From assembly GCA_028752905.1 (NCBI GenBank), contig JAQNBH010000009.1:31291442-31355441 (forward strand): a stretch of 64,000 nt of DNA, written 5' to 3'. The position numbers and the translations under genes are program-made. Every line of letters begins with the position of its first letter. Positions within the stretch are counted from its first letter, which is position 1. The DNA is from Cladorhizidae sp. MBARI D1340-BT2 (Eukaryota > Porifera > Demospongiae > Poecilosclerida > Cladorhizidae). Positions 22,375 through 64,000 of this stretch are shown here, in pieces. The notes under the pieces were generated by a model. The model had not been told where the DNA came from and did not search any database. It saw only the letters and a list, made by a program, of their open reading frames with translations.

Positions 22375-22757
22375 AACAGAAAGATGACACTGAAGTGGGC
22401 TGATATGCAGAGACAAGTGGGTAGCTCAGACTGTGGGCTGTTTGCAATATCTACAGCAACTGCTCTGTGCCATTGTGTTTCACCACAGGATTGTTTGTGG
22501 GACCAGGAACTCGTGCGTTGTCCGAATGCTTCAAACAGGGAGAGCTGTCACCCTTTCCAGGAAGTACACAGCCAAGGTCACACAATATATCAACAGGAAG
22601 TAGTTGAGGTGTACTGTCACTACTGTCGTCGTCAGTCGTACACTAACAAGAGGTTTATGAATTGAATGTAACCCGTGACTGGTTTCGCCGTGACTGTGAG
22701 AAAGTGCCGAAAGTTGTGGAAGATAACATTCCGTTTTTATGTAAACATTGCAAATGA
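22375..22757 (+). pseudogene. Ulp1-like (C48) peptidase / PHD-like fragment
   Basis: The plus strand encodes RQVGSSDCGLFAISTATALC, the Gln-x-x-x-x-Asp-Cys-Gly motif around the catalytic Cys of Ulp1/C48 cysteine peptidases. It continues with a 'CFxxGExxPFP'-like stretch (ESCHPFQEVHSQ) and VVEVYCHYCRR. After a frameshift comes NVTRDWFRRDCEKVPKVVED ending LCKHCK (stop 22757), which looks like the second half of a PHD finger (W-F-H-x-x-C...C-x-x-C) with the His replaced by Arg. Proteins joining these modules are frequent in cnidarian and sponge genomes and are often transposon-linked. The upstream His and Asp of the protease are not seen. It is a 3' fragment of an unknown gene. Confidence 0.5.
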
Positions 22758-23390
22758 TAAGTTATAAAGCTATATGCAGTTTGAAGTGCTTAATTATTGA
22801 AGTGCTTAATTAAACGTGATTCTCTACAATTCTGGGCACAAAATTGTGATGTTGGGTAGTTTTTAATGGCTATTTGTTGGTGGGAGAGAGAGGTTGACAT
22901 GAAAACATGTTTGTCTTTATGAGATTCTTTATGAGATTATGGTAAACCACAGCGCTATAATCCTACTATATAGAACATTAGCAATTTCAGACTGGATACA
23001 ACTTCAGACCAGCCCCATGCAGCTATAATACGTTTTTTTGTTGTTGGTGGGAGAGGGGTTGACATGAAAACATGTTTGTCTTTATGAGATTATGGTAAAC
23101 TACATCGCTATAATCCTACTAGAACATTAGCAGTCTGATACAATTTCAGACCTTCAGACCCAGAAGCAGCTGTAACACTAGAGGTTTAACTCGATTTAGC
23201 GCATGCGCAGAATACCGAAATACATTTGGGTTAGACCGTTACACCGGTCAAGAGCGCGAGCCCTCTAGTGTTACAGCTGCTTCTGTCGCTGTTGTTCCAG
23301 AGCTCCAGGATGACCAATCTGTCCATGCTGCACCACTGCATCGCACTGTGGAGAGCGAACCTGGAGCATTTCAGAGCTCGAAACAGAAAC
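22758..23390. other. Intergenic: direct repeats and a perfect inverted repeat
   Basis: About 22868-23000 and 23041-23155 are direct copies (GGTGGGAGAG...TTGACATGAAAACATGTTTG...ATAATCCTACTA). A perfect 24-bp inverted repeat, CAGAAGCAGCTGTAACACTA+GAGG, occupies 23161-23184 and 23262-23285. Its 77-bp loop contains the palindrome GCGCATGCGC (NRF1-type core). The DDE gene follows. Confidence 0.8.
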
Positions 23391-25056
23391 GGAGGAAGAT
23401 TTTGATGATGAGCTGGCACAATTGATGTTTGATGACTTCATGGTGGTTCTGCCTCTGCACACTCGAAAGATGTTCGCTGTTGTTCTTATGGAGAGCTTCA
23501 AGAAGAGACAGAAGATGTCGGTAAGGAATGCTGCTCTGGATGCTGGCTCCATTGTTGGCTGGAATGAGAAGACCGTGAGACAACTTCTTCACCAACAATG
23601 GCGATGGCGAACTAAGTTCCACCAGACAGGGGAAGCATGAGAGAACAACAGTCTACCATAATGAAGAGGTTGGCTTGTCATATATAATATGTTATGCAGA
23701 TCAAGCTTTATGTTGATAGATGAATCACACAGCTGCTGAGTGGGTCCGGAAGAATGCTTTCTTGCGTGGGAAGCCAAACATGACTGCTCAAGTATTCTGT
23801 GCTTGGGTGATGAGCACTTGTTACCTTCTAGTCACTTGCCACCACACTTCCCCAGGAGCGTTTCCTTGCAGACTTCCATGCGCTGGCTCCACCATCTTGG
23901 GTTCAGGCCCACAACCACAAAAAGGGCATATACATTAACGGACATGAGAGGGAGGATGTTGTCAAATATCGAAAGGTATATTTGCACACTATATTCTGCA
24001 TTAATACGCGCAAATAATCTTTAAGCTGATATTTACACACATACAATGTACATTATAGGAGTTTCTGAAAGAGATGGAATTGCTCTACCAGTCACACAAG
24101 CCCCCACCTCAATGCAGTGACGAGGTGCCCCGAGTTAGGCAGGAGGAGGAGGACAAGAAGACACTGGTAGTTCTTTACCATGATGAGAGCATCTATAATG
24201 CAAACGAAGGGCAGACGTGGATGTGGGGTGAGGAAGATAAGCCAGCCATACTACCAAAGACGAAAGATAGTGGAATTATGGTTGCAGATTTCGTGGATGA
24301 GCACGAAGGTTAGTGGAATTATGGTTGCAGATTTCGTGGATGAGCAGAAAGTTATCTCAGGCTCACTCCACTCCTGAACAGCACACCCTAGCTCAGAGAT
24401 TCCACTCGAAAATCAAGAAAACAGCAAGAGTTTTCCTAGATGAGCGACAAGGGTATTGGACAGGTGATCGCTTCATGGGGCAAATGGAAATGGCATGCGA
24501 CATTGCCAGCTTCAAGTATCCTCCAAGCATGCACACAGTACTGTTCATCCTGGATCAGAGTAGCTGCCACAAGAAATATGGTGAAAATGCTATTATTGCG
24601 AAGAATATCTTAGTTAAAGATGGAGGGCCTCATGACACAGTTTGGGGCAATAGACCACAGTGCATGGTCCATCAAGATGGAACTGCAAAGGGCCTAAAGA
24701 CCATCTTGACGGAGAGAGGCCTAGTGAACATTGGCCACTTAAAAGCAGATGAGCTGAGAGAAATCTTATCTTTTCATGAGGACTTTCAGAAAGAAAAGAC
24801 ACAAGTCGAACACTATGTTCACAGCCAGGGCCAGCAATCCATGTTCCTGCCGAAGTTCCATTGCGAGCTTAACCCCATCGAGCAAGTTTGGGGTCAGTCG
24901 AAGAGATATTGTCGTGCATACACGAACTATACATACTCACGACTTAAGGAGAATAATCATGAATCCAGCTCTCGACTCCGTTTGTATTGATCTTATTAGA
25001 AAGTACTTCAGAAAGACGAGGGAGTACGAAAGAGCCTATTTAGAAGGTATTTAGAA
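23391..25056 (+). pseudogene. Large DDE transposase (IS630/Tc1-like, DDE_3 type), broken
   Basis: Blocks in order: EEDFDDELAQLMFDDF and LDAGSIVGWNEKTVRQLL (helix-turn-helix-like), RGKHERTTVYHNEE, an exon from about 23720 (AAEWVRKNAFLRGKPNMTAQ), HLLPSSHLPPHFPRSVSLQT then TSMRWLHHLGFRP, and GIYINGHEREDVVKYRKEF. The core has VVLYHDESIYNANEGQTWMW (first D), GIMVADFVDE, EGYWTGDRF-like GYWTGDRFMGQMEMA, LFILDQSSCHKKY (second D) and LPKFHCELNPIEQVWGQSKR (E of the third position), ending near 25056. This matches a DDE-superfamily gene family common in cnidarians, sponges and fungi. A 43-bp tandem duplication (24268-24353) and other frame slips (near 23635, 23870, 24360, 24960) break it. At least one intron (about 23972-24059) is likely. 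Confidence 0.75.
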
Positions 25057-25827
25057 GGGAAACAGGCAGGAAAGGATCTGTTAAATTGTATAAGTCACAC
25101 TAGCATAATTATATTTAATAAAAGTGTGTAACTTCTTTCCACTCACTCAACTTAAAACTTAAATTGCATGTAACTTAGTAAATATTCACTTAATCAAAAT
25201 TCTGTTTATATAATTATAGCATTTTCTTTTTTGTGCATGTATTGTAATAGTAATAATTATGAACTTTAACCTTGAACTCTGTAAAATTTCTATTTGAAGT
25301 GGGTAGCTAGTGTCAATTTGTTTAGTCAGTGCATATCTCATTGCATATCTCATTTAAAAAAATGATCCACCTTGACCACTCATTAGTCAACACTTTGGAG
25401 CGTTATTTGTGTGGGGGGTTTGGGAAATCTCCCCTACAGCCTTCTAGAAATGTCTACGAGTGATTTCAAGATATATCCCACAAACATTTTGCTATATACT
25501 TGTGGTTATCACTATGCAGAAATTTATTGTGACCTTGTGTACCAGGGTGTCCCCTACCCACCGACCAAGTTTCAGAGTGTTTATGTGGACTTGTGCACCA
25601 TTATATAAAAATGCATTTGGGGACGTTTATTCTGGCAGGCACTATATCATAAAAGCCATACAAGAGTGGTTAAGGTTTTTTTGTAATAGAAGAGGGCTTC
25701 GCTAGCAAACTGCTCGAGTTAATGTGAACTTGAATGTAGCTAGTGTGGTTTGTTGGTAAATTAATGGTGCCATGTTGTGTAACTGTGTGTGTATATGTGC
25801 GATCAGTTGCATATGTCTTGAAAAAAT
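25057..25827. other. Intergenic between DDE gene and POLR2J
   Basis: AT-rich sequence without a recognisable gene. It contains a third copy of the ATAAAAGCCATACAAGAGTG...TTTGTTGGTAA segment (25648-25765), also found at 21937-22050 and, more diverged, at 6041. This segment therefore flanks the 22.1-25.6 kb insertion as a direct repeat. Confidence 0.6.
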
Positions 25828-26599
25828 TTATTCCCTGCCCCCTTCCTTGAACTCCCGCACCGAATCCTTGAACCTGACCTCCAGTGTGTCTATCTCCTTG
25901 ATGAGGTCGGTGATGGCATTGGAAAGGGCTTCTTGAGGACTGTAGTCATTGGTGGTGCGTACTCTAAGCACAAACTTGTGCTCCAGTGGGTGAGGGACCT
26001 TGTACCCAGCAAACATCACCTGGGGGTCATGCAGCAACTGGCTGCAGCAAGAAAGTTACATTACAAGTTGACTAGAAAAGACTAGAAAAGTAACAAATTG
26101 CTGGATCTTACTGAAATATTAACATTTCCCTCGAATTATGCTATATAGCTAGAATGATTTTGGGCTTCCAATGCATGTATGTACTTGGCTGCAGCCACCA
26201 ATTTGTGTTTTTTAACTGGGAATATGGTACAAAAAAGAAGAAAAGACCAGATGCCAAACCACTGGAATATTGGTTTTGACAAACTGAAATGTAAATCCCA
26301 CGGGGATGGTTGTGTCTCTGGAAGAGACTCGAGGTCACTCATGCTCCAATTTATTCAATAATGGATTTCTCCTTCCAAATTCAATGTAGTTATACTTACT
26401 GCATTAAAAGGTTTCCCAAAGTGTGGTCCTCTTTATTTACGGTAAATATTGCAGCATTAGACACCTTCGTGTCTTTAGCGATAGTAATCCTGCAAGAGGT
26501 GTGGATTATTACGAAAGTCAAGTTGCCCCCACCCTGCTAAACTCACTTCTTTTCTCCGTCTAATAACAAGAAGGACTCAAAAGAAGCTGGTGCGTTCAT
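25828..26599 (-). CDS. POLR2J: RNA polymerase II subunit RPB11 (POLR2J), complete
   Basis: Three exons on the minus strand: 26599-26547 ([17 protein letters not shown]), 26489-26400 ([29 protein letters not shown]) and 26041-25828 ([20 protein letters not shown], then [19 protein letters not shown] and a charged C-terminal helix). The introns have GT-AG ends and phase 2 joints (AA|G, CA|C). Total 357 nt, 118 residues plus stop, essentially the length of animal RPB11. The EDHTLGN and [12 protein letters not shown] motifs define the RPB3/RPB11 dimerisation fold; RPB11 pairs with RPB3 during Pol II assembly in the nucleus. The TAA stop overlaps an AATAAA signal (GGGAATAAATTTT). It diverges from VPS33A 120 bp away and converges on RNF10. 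No defect seen, so it is likely functional. Confidence 0.95.
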
Positions 26600-26719
26600 C
26601 ACAACTGATCAAGACAAGTGCAACACGAGCCGCAGAAATTCTTAATAACGCCATCTAGGATGTTTTAATGTCGTCCCCTACCTATTTCCTTGCGAACTAA
26701 GGAGAGTGTGTTTCCGTTG
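26600..26719. promoter_or_regulatory. Shared bidirectional promoter of POLR2J and VPS33A
   Basis: The two start codons are 120 bp apart on opposite strands, so promoter and both 5' UTRs must share this interval or extend into it. No TATA box is evident. An ATGGCG core (minus strand CTAGATGGCGTTATT, about 26650-26664) resembles a YY1 site. The same interval is conserved at 14115-14240 in duplicate B, including the ATGGCG core. Confidence 0.65.
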
Positions 26720-59138
<32,419 letters not shown>

Positions 59139-59144
<6 letters not shown>

Positions 59145-59372
59145 GTCAGAAGGGGAACAATGTTGAGGTCAGAAGGGGAACAATGTTGAGGTCAGAAGGG
59201 GAACAGTGTTGAGGTCAGAAGGGGAACAGTGTTGAGGTCAGAAGGGGAACAGTGTTGAGGTCAGAAGGGGAACAATGTTGAGGTCAGAAGGGGAACAATG
59301 TTGAGGTCAGAAGGGGAACAGTGTTGAGGTCAGAAGGAGAACAATGTTGAGGTCAGAAGGGGAACAATGTTG
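59139..59372. repeat. 23-bp minisatellite seeded on the exon 7 donor
   Basis: Ten units of 23 bp (GAGGTCAGAAGGGGAACAAT + GTT) start inside the last codon of exon 7 (GAG|GTCAGA) and run into intron 7. Each unit repeats the donor-like GAG|GTCAGA. Confidence 0.95.
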
Positions 59373-59590
59373 CACTGATGGAGGGGGCACGTGCTGGTAG
59401 CTAATTCACCAGTGTGTGTGGTTTATGTACCAAGTGTCCTCATGCCATGTAGAAGTTTTCTTGGGTGAAAATCTAGCGTGAGGTGTCTGCGACACTATGT
59501 AAAGGATGGTCTTGAAGGCATGCCCACACTGTACAAGAATGGAAGTGTTTCTTGGGTTGTCTTCAAGTGCACTTCCTTGTCCTCTTGCCT
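59373..59590. other. Intron 7 spacer
   Basis: No further VPS33A exon is recognisable here; short ORFs only. Confidence 0.6.
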
Positions 59591-59915
59591 CTTGTGTCCA
59601 CACCAAACCCTACAGTGGCAGTGTGTCTCAGGCCCACCCATTGCCCCTTGTGCCCACACCAAACCCTACAGTGGCAGTGTGTCTCAGGCCCACCCATTGC
59701 CCCTTGTGCCCACACCAAACCCTACAGTGGCAGTGTACACCAAAGTACAGTGGCAGTGTGTCTCTGGCCCATCCATTGCCCCTTGTGTCCACACCAAACC
59801 TACAGTGGCAGTGTGTCTCAGGCCCATCCATTGCCCCTTGTGTCCACACCAGTGGCAGTGTGTCTCAGGCCCACCCATTGCCCCTTGTGTCCACACCAAA
59901 CCCTACAGTGGCAGT
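59590..59915. repeat. ~56-bp minisatellite
   Basis: About five units with CCTACAGTGGCAGTGTGTCT and CATTGCCCCTTGTGTCCACA; two are shortened by internal deletions. A (TG)n run follows at 59972-60000. Confidence 0.93.
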
Positions 59916-59968
59916 TATTATCTCGATAGCTAGCTATACAATTTGGACTAGCAGTACCAGTAGTAGTA

Positions 59969-59999
<31 letters not shown>

Positions 60000-60164
60000 T
60001 GTACAGTTTGGTATTGTTTTCTGCTCTCTGGCATTTTTCAGCAAAAACACAGCAACATCTTCATCTCAAAATAAAAAGAATAGCTTCAGTTGTCGTGATT
60101 GGAGTAGAGAGCAAATAGTGCGTGTGTGCTTATAATTTGCACTATGTTTCCCAAATTACAAATG

Positions 60165-63100
60165 CCTTGAGCAGTGAATGTGTGTCGAGGAGGGAGGCTA
60201 TTAGTTGCATCACACTGGGTTGAAGTAGTGAATGTGTGTCGAGGAGGACAAGGCTGCATCACACTGGGTTGAAGTAGTGAATGTGTGTCGAGGAGGGAGG
60301 CTATTAGTTGCATCACACTGGGTTGAAGTAGTGAATGTGTGTCGAGGAGAGCAAGGCTATTAGTTGCATCATACTGGGTTGAAGTAGTGAATGTGTGTCG
60401 AGGAGGGAGGCTATTAGTTGCATCACACTGGGTTGAAGTAGTGAATGTGTGTCGAGGAGGGAGGCTATTAGTTGCATCACACTGGGTTGAAGTAGTGAAT
60501 GTGTGTCGAGGAGGGAGGCTATTAGTTGCATCACACTGGGTTGAAGTAGTGAATGTGTGTCGAGGAGGGAGGCTATTAGTTGCATCACACTGGGTTGAAG
60601 TAGTGAATGTGTGTCGAGGAGGGAGGCTATTAGTTGCATCACACTGGGTTGAAGTAGTGAATGTGTGTCCAGGAGGGAGGCTATTAGTTGCATCACACTG
60701 GGTTGAAGTAGTGAATGTGTGTCCAGGAGGGAGGCTATTAGTTGCATCACACTGGGTTGAAGTAGTGAATGTGTGTCGAGGAGGGAGGCTATTAGTTGCA
60801 TCACACTGGGTTGAAGTAGTGAATGTGTGTCGAGGAGGACAAGGCTATTAGTTGCATCACACTGGGTTGAAGTAGTGAATGTGTGTCGAGGAGGGAGGCT
60901 ATTAGTTGCATCACACTGGGTTGAAGCAGTGAATGTGTGTCGAGGAGGACAAGGCTATTAGTTGCATCACACTGGGTTGAAGTAGTGAATGTGTGTCGAG
61001 GAGGGAGGCTATTAGTTGCATCACACTGGGTTGAAGTAGTGAATGTGTGTCGAGGAGGGAGGCTATTAGTTGCATCACACTGGGTTGAAGTAGTGAATGT
61101 GTGTCGAGGAGGGAGGCTATTAGTTGCATCACACTGGGTTGAAGTAGTGAATGTGTGTCCAGGAGGGAGGCTATTAGTTGCATCACACTGGGTTGAAGTA
61201 GTGAATGTGTGTCGAGGAGGACAAGGCTATTAGTTGCATCACACTGGGTTGAAGTAGTGAATGTGTGTCGAGGAGGACAAGGCTATTAGTTGCATCACAC
61301 TGGGTTGAAGTAGTGAATGTGTGTCGAGGAGGGAGGCTATTAGTTGCATCACACTGGGTTGAAGCAGTGAATGTGTGTCGAGGAGGACAAGGCTATTAGT
61401 TGCATCACACTGGGTTGAAGTAGTGAATGTGTGTCGAGGAGGGAGGCTATTAGTTGCATCACACTGGGTTGAAGTAGTGAATGTGTGTCGAGGAGGGAGG
61501 CTATTAGTTGCATCACACTGGGTTGAAGTAGTGAATGTGTGTCGAGGAGGGAGGCTATTAGTTGCATCACACTGGGTTGAAGTAGTGAATGTGTGTCGAG
61601 GAGGGAGGCTATTAGTTGCATCACACTGGGTTGAAGTAGTGAATGTGTGTCCAGGAGGGAGGCTATTAGTTGCATCACACTGGGTTGAAGTAGTGAATGT
61701 GTGTCCAAGAGGGAGGCTATTAGTTGCATCACACTGGGTTGAAGTAGTGAATGTGTGTCGAGGAGGACAAGGCTATTAGTTGCATCACACTGGGTTGAAG
61801 TAGTGAATGTGTGTCGAGGAGGGAGGCTATTAGTTGCATCACACTGGGTTGAAGTAGTGAATGTGTGTCCAGGAGGGAGGCTATTAGTTGCATCACACTG
61901 GGTTGAAGTAGTGAATGTGTGTCGAGGAGGGAGGCTATTAGTTGCATCACACTGGGTTGAAGCAGTGAATGTGTGTCGAGGAGGGAGGCTATTAGTTGCA
62001 TCACACTGGGTTGAAGCAGTGAATGTGTGTCGAGGAGGGAGGCTATTAGTTGCATCACACTGGGTTGAAGTAGTGAATGTGTGTCGAGGAGGGAGGCTAT
62101 TAGTTGCATCACACTGGGTTGAAGTAGTGAATGTGTGTCGAGGAGGGAGGCTATTAGTTGCATCACACTGGGTTGAAGTAGTGAATGTGTGTCCAAGAGG
62201 GAGGCTATTAGTTGCATCACACTGGGTTGAAGTAGTGAATGTGTGTCGAGGAGGGAGGCTATTAGTTGCATCACACTGGGTTGAAGTAGTGAATGTGTGT
62301 CCAAGAGGGAGGCTATTAGTTGCATCACACTGGGTTGAAGTAGTGAATGTGTGTCGAGGAGGGAGGCTATTAGTTGCATCACACTGGGTTGAAGTAGTGA
62401 ATGTGTGTCGAGGAGGGAGGCTATTAGTTGCATCACACTGGGTTGAAGTAGTGAATGTGTGTCCAAGAGGGAGGCTATTAGTTGCATCACACTGGGTTGA
62501 AGTAGTGAATGTGTGTCGAGGAGGGAGGCTATTAGTTGCATCACACTGGGTTGAAGTAGTGAATGTGTGTCGAGGAGGGAGGCTATTAGTTGCATCACAC
62601 TGGGTTGAAGTAGTGAATGTGTGTCGAGGAGGGAGGCTATTAGTTGCATCACACTGGGTTGAAGTAGTGAATGTGTGTCGAGGAGGGAGGCTATTAGTTG
62701 CATCACACTGGGTTGAAGTAGTGAATGTGTGTCCAGGAGGGAGGCTATTAGTTGCATCACACTGGGTTGAAGTAGTGAATGTGTGTCGAGGAGGGAGGCT
62801 ATTAGTTGCATCACACTGGGTTGAAGTAGTGAATGTGTGTCGAGGAGGGAGGCTATTAGTTGCATCACACTGGGTTGAAGTAGTGAATGTGTGTCGAGGA
62901 GGGAGGCTATTAGTTGCATCACACTGGGTTGAAGTAGTGAATGTGTGTCGAGGAGGGAGGCTATTAGTTGCATCACACTGGGTTGAAGCAGTGAATGTGT
63001 GTCGAGGAGGGCAAGGCTATTAGTTGCATCACACTGGGTTGAAGTAGTGAATGTGTGTCGAGGAGGGAGGCTATTAGTTGCATCACACTGGGTTGAAGTA

Positions 63101-64000
63101 GTGAATGTGTGTCGAGGAGGGAGGCTATTAGTTGCATCACACTGGGTTGAAGTAGTGAATGTGTGTCGAGGAGGGAGGCTATTAGTTGCATCACACTGGG
63201 TTGAAGTAGTGAATGTGTGTCGAGGAGGGAGGCTATTAGTTGCATCACACTGGGTTGAAGTAGTGAATGTGTGTCGAGGAGGGAGGCTATTAGTTGCATC
63301 ACACTGGGTTGAAGTAGTGAATGTGTGTCCAGGAGGGAGGCTATTAGTTGCATCACACTGGGTTGAAGTAGTGAATGTGTGTCGAGGAGAGCAAGGCTAT
63401 TAGTTGCATCACACTGGGTTGAAGTAGTGAATGTGTGTCGAGGAGGGAGGCTATTAGTTGCATCACACTGGGTTGAAGTAGTGAATGTGTGTCCAGGAGG
63501 GAGGCTATTAGTTGCATCACACTGGGTTGAAGTAGTGAATGTGTGTCGAGGAGGGAGGCTATTAGTTGCATCACACTGGGTTGAAGTAGTGAATGTGTGT
63601 CGAGGAGGGAGGCTATTAGTTGCATCACACTGGGTTGAAGTAGTGAATGTGTGTCGAGGAGGACAAGGCTATTAGTTGCATCACACTGGGTTGAAGTAGT
63701 GAATGTGTGTCGAGGAGGGAGGCTATTAGTTGCATCACACTGGGTTGAAGTAGTGAATGTGTGTCGAGGAGGGAGGCTATTAGTTGCATCACACTGGGTT
63801 GAAGTAGTGAATGTGTGTCGAGGAGGACAAGGCTATTAGTTGCATCACACTGGGTTGAAGTAGTGAATGTGTGTCGAGGAGGACAAGGCTATTAGTTGCA
63901 TCACACTGGGTTGAAGTAGTGAATGTGTGTCGAGGAGGGAGGCTATTAGTTGCATCACACTGGGTTGAAGTAGTGAATGTGTGTCGAGGAGGGAGGCTAT
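60165..64000. repeat. 54/56-bp minisatellite, ~70 units, continuing off the window
   Basis: Unit of 54 bp (GGCTATTAGTTGCATCACAC, TGGGTTGAAGTAGTGAATGT, GTGTCGAGGAGGGA). About a dozen units are 56 bp long (AGGACAA or AGGGCAA/AGAGCAA before GGCTATT), with minor GTCGAGG/GTCCAGG/GTCCAAG and GTAGTG/GCAGTG variants. Open frames of up to 422 codons on both strands end at the 56-bp units and are artefacts. It lies in VPS33A intron 7 if the gene continues. Confidence 0.98.

Noticed and set aside
26690..26719. Upstream in-frame extension of VPS33A exon 1
   Set aside because: The in-frame extension begins at a TTG; the ATG at 26720 fits the family start and the conserved GRLNL segment position.
61729..63023. 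ORFs of 415 (-) and 422 (+) codons
   Set aside because: Pure products of the 54-bp array; both strands open at once and they end at 56-bp units.

Overview
The window is animal nuclear DNA: genes are split by short GT-AG introns, and the rest is DNA transposons, microsatellites and very long minisatellites. Three conserved eukaryotic genes can be read: RNF10 (RING-finger E3 ligase, + strand), POLR2J (RNA polymerase II subunit RPB11, - strand) and VPS33A (Sec1/Munc18 protein of the HOPS/CORVET tethers, + strand). Merlin, pogo/Tigger, hAT, Mutator-like and IS630/Tc1-like transposases, HIRAN-like and Ulp1-like accessory domains, and the abundance of TAGCTAGCTA-type sequence suggest an early-branching invertebrate. 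A demosponge is my guess, from general resemblance only.

Layout. 1-5.25 kb: no gene recognised. 5.26-6.93 kb: a detached copy of the RNF10 3' end. 7.07-14.02 kb: a Mutator-like gene fragment split by a Merlin element, which is itself split by an hAT element and by a second Merlin. 14.02-15.42 kb: a second copy of the POLR2J-VPS33A head-to-head start region (POLR2J exon 1, VPS33A exons 1-2 with a frameshift). 15.5-21.7 kb: the RNF10 body, with a pogo element, a 508-bp exon duplication, a minisatellite and a frameshifted 3' end. 22.3-25.1 kb: Ulp1/PHD-like remnant and a large DDE transposase gene. 25.8-26.6 kb: complete three-exon POLR2J. 26.72 kb to the end: VPS33A, with seven exons (339 codons, the N-terminal half or slightly more) spread over 32.4 kb. 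Its introns hold roughly 12 kb of tandem arrays, an unclassified 3.0-kb DNA transposon with TIRs of about 450-520 bp, a second pogo element and two CGBP1-type hAT remnants. 59.14-64.0 kb: VPS33A intron 7, ending in a 54-bp minisatellite that runs off the window.

Relations. The inferred ancestral order is RNF10> <POLR2J VPS33A>: RNF10 and POLR2J converge, while POLR2J and VPS33A diverge from a 120-bp shared promoter. A segmental duplication covering RNF10 3' end to VPS33A intron 2 explains the two copies (5.26-15.4 and 21.2-27.6 kb); an assembly artefact joining two haplotypes is the main alternative. VPS33A acts in late endosome/lysosome fusion, RNF10 in ubiquitin signalling and POLR2J in transcription, so their adjacency looks positional rather than a pathway.
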